A stretch of 5,751 nucleotides of DNA from an uncultured Eubacterium sp. (GTDB lineage: Bacteria > Bacillota > Clostridia > Oscillospirales > Acutalibacteraceae), in the NCBI GenBank assembly GCA_945980015.1, contig CAMFQI010000093.1, positions 1 through 5,751 of the forward strand, in the 5' to 3' direction. Numbering within the stretch: the stretch's first letter is position 1; every line of letters starts with the position of its first letter. Under the pieces are notes generated by a model. It was given only the letters and a program-made list of their open reading frames with translations. It searched no databases and was not told the origin of the DNA. Of the stretch, positions 5,082 through 5,751 are shown in pieces. The position numbers were made by a program, and so were the translations under genes.

Positions 5082-5642
5082 TCAGTCGATAATTTCGATA
5101 GTCTCAATTACAACATCGTGCAAAGGCTTATCGTTCATACCCGTTCTGACGCTTGCAATATCGTCAAGCACATCTGCACCGTCGGTCAGCATACCGAAAA
5201 CGGTGTGGTGAAAATCAAGCCACGGAGTTCCGCCCTTTTGCTCATAGGTGCTTACAACCTCGTCCGAAAAGCCGCCCTGTGCACCGATTTGCTTCATTTG
5301 AGAAATGAGATTCGAGGGAACATCCTTTGCCTGCACAACGAAAAACTGCGAGCCGTTTGTATTCGGTCCCGAATTAGCCATGGAAAGAGCACCGTAAAAA
5401 TTACGTGCGTCAACGCTGAATTCATCCTCGAAGCTTCTGCCCCAAATTGACTCTCCGCCCATTCCTGTTCCTGTAGGGTCGCCGCCCTGAATCATAAAAT
5501 CCTTGATTATTCTATGAAAAATCAAGCCGTCATAATAGCCGTTTTTTGCATGAGTAACAAAGTTCTCGACTGTTTTGGGAGCGATTTCATCATAAAGTGT
5601 AAACGCCATATCTCCCATATTTGTTTTAATAATTGCCTGCAT
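5082..5642 (-). CDS. ppiB: Peptidyl-prolyl cis-trans isomerase, cyclophilin type
   Basis: A 186-residue cyclophilin that interconverts cis and trans X-Pro bonds during protein folding. The fold runs the full length: strand [15 protein letters not shown] (3-17), APKTVENF (21-28), catalytic segment [19 protein letters not shown] (42-60) with Arg44, Phe49 and Gln52 (equivalent to human CypA Arg55, Phe60, Gln63), [15 protein letters not shown] (87-101), and [10 protein letters not shown] (141-150) with Trp141 and His146 (CypA Trp121, His126). Residues about 106-138 form a longer loop than in CypA, as I recall for clostridial homologues. There is no signal peptide or lipobox, so it is cytoplasmic. 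ATG 5642 has AAAGGA 10 nt upstream. No terminator separates it from spoIIGA, so some read-through is possible, although spoIIGA has its own promoter. Its promoter is not clear before the contig ends at 5706. Confidence 0.96.
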   Translation of the reverse strand: MQAIIKTNMGDMAFTLYDEIAPKTVENFVTHAKNGYYDGLIFHRIIKDFMIQGGDPTGTGMGGESIWGRSFEDEFSVDARNFYGALSMANSGPNTNGSQFFVVQAKDVPSNLISQMKQIGAQGGFSDEVVSTYEQKGGTPWLDFHHTVFGMLTDGADVLDDIASVRTGMNDKPLHDVVIETIEIID

Positions 5643-5706
5643 TATATTTTCATCCTTTCATTAATTTGCTTTATTACATCTGTATCAATTTTCTGCACTC
5701 TTCTGT

Positions 5707-5751
5707 CTGTCTCTTATACACATCTCCGAGCCCACGAGACGTAGAGGAATC
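5707..5751 (+). other. Untrimmed Illumina Nextera adapter and index (sequencing artefact)
   Basis: CTGTCTCTTATACACATCT (5707-5725) is the Tn5 mosaic end as read through into the Nextera adapter. CCGAGCCCACGAGAC (5726-5740) is the Nextera read-2 adapter continuation. GTAGAGGA (5741-5748) matches the i7 index I know as N712, and ATC (5749-5751) begins the following P7 sequence. Genomic DNA therefore ends at or before 5706. No gene or transposon should be called here. Confidence 0.98.

Noticed and set aside
5118..5450. 110-residue plus-strand frame
   Set aside because: Antisense shadow of ppiB with no supporting signals.
5643..5700. Promoter for ppiB
   Set aside because: TTGATA at about 5690-5685 has no convincing -10 at the right distance, and the contig ends too soon to look further.
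5707..5725. Tn5/IS50 mosaic end as evidence of a transposon insertion
   Set aside because: It is followed directly by the Nextera adapter and index, so it comes from library preparation and not from the genome.
5514..5744. 76-residue plus-strand frame ending SYTHLRAHET
   Set aside because: The C-terminus is translated Nextera adapter and the rest is antisense to ppiB and its leader.

Overview
The window looks like one end of a short-read contig from an endospore-forming Bacillota (class Clostridia). The taxonomic evidence is a spoIIGA-sigE pair, a CIRCE-controlled htpG, and several palindromic intergenic repeat types that I recall from gut Oscillospirales/Ruminococcaceae-like genomes. The family-level placement is an inference. 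The last 45 bases are not biological: they are an untrimmed Illumina Nextera adapter with an index.

Layout. At the left, on the minus strand, is the N-terminal 300 residues of an ABC exporter-type membrane protein; its ATPase half lies off the left edge. A divergent control region (903-1096) follows, with a minus-strand promoter for the transporter and a near-consensus plus-strand promoter overlapped by a perfect CIRCE operator. That operator drives htpG (Hsp90), complete at 1097-2977. Between htpG and a tRNA gene there is about 390 bp without protein genes, packed with palindromes: a ~103-bp MITE-like hairpin, a second hairpin carrying a GGAACCGTCCCTG-type core, an ordered array of seven small hairpins plus one decayed one with 8-nt spacers, and a 19-bp perfect bidirectional terminator.

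Everything right of this is on the minus strand, transcribed right to left: ppiB (cyclophilin prolyl isomerase), spoIIGA (membrane aspartic protease that activates pro-sigma-E), sigE (pro-sigma-E) and tRNA-Leu(UAG), ending at the shared terminator. spoIIGA and sigE are 12 nt apart, and the spoIIGA stop touches the sigE ribosome binding site. They form the mother-cell activation module of sporulation: SpoIIGA removes the short N-terminal pro-peptide of SigE after septation. The promoter before spoIIGA has the unusually long -35/-10 spacing and Spo0A-box-like overlap known for Bacillus subtilis spoIIG. The family-conserved N-terminus of SpoIIGA can only be reached from a non-canonical ATT start codon.

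Nothing here amounts to a wholly new system. The parts most worth a second look are the hairpin array, the ATT start of spoIIGA, and the conserved spoIIG promoter architecture in an unusual neighbourhood (ppiB upstream, tRNA-Leu downstream, no sigG).
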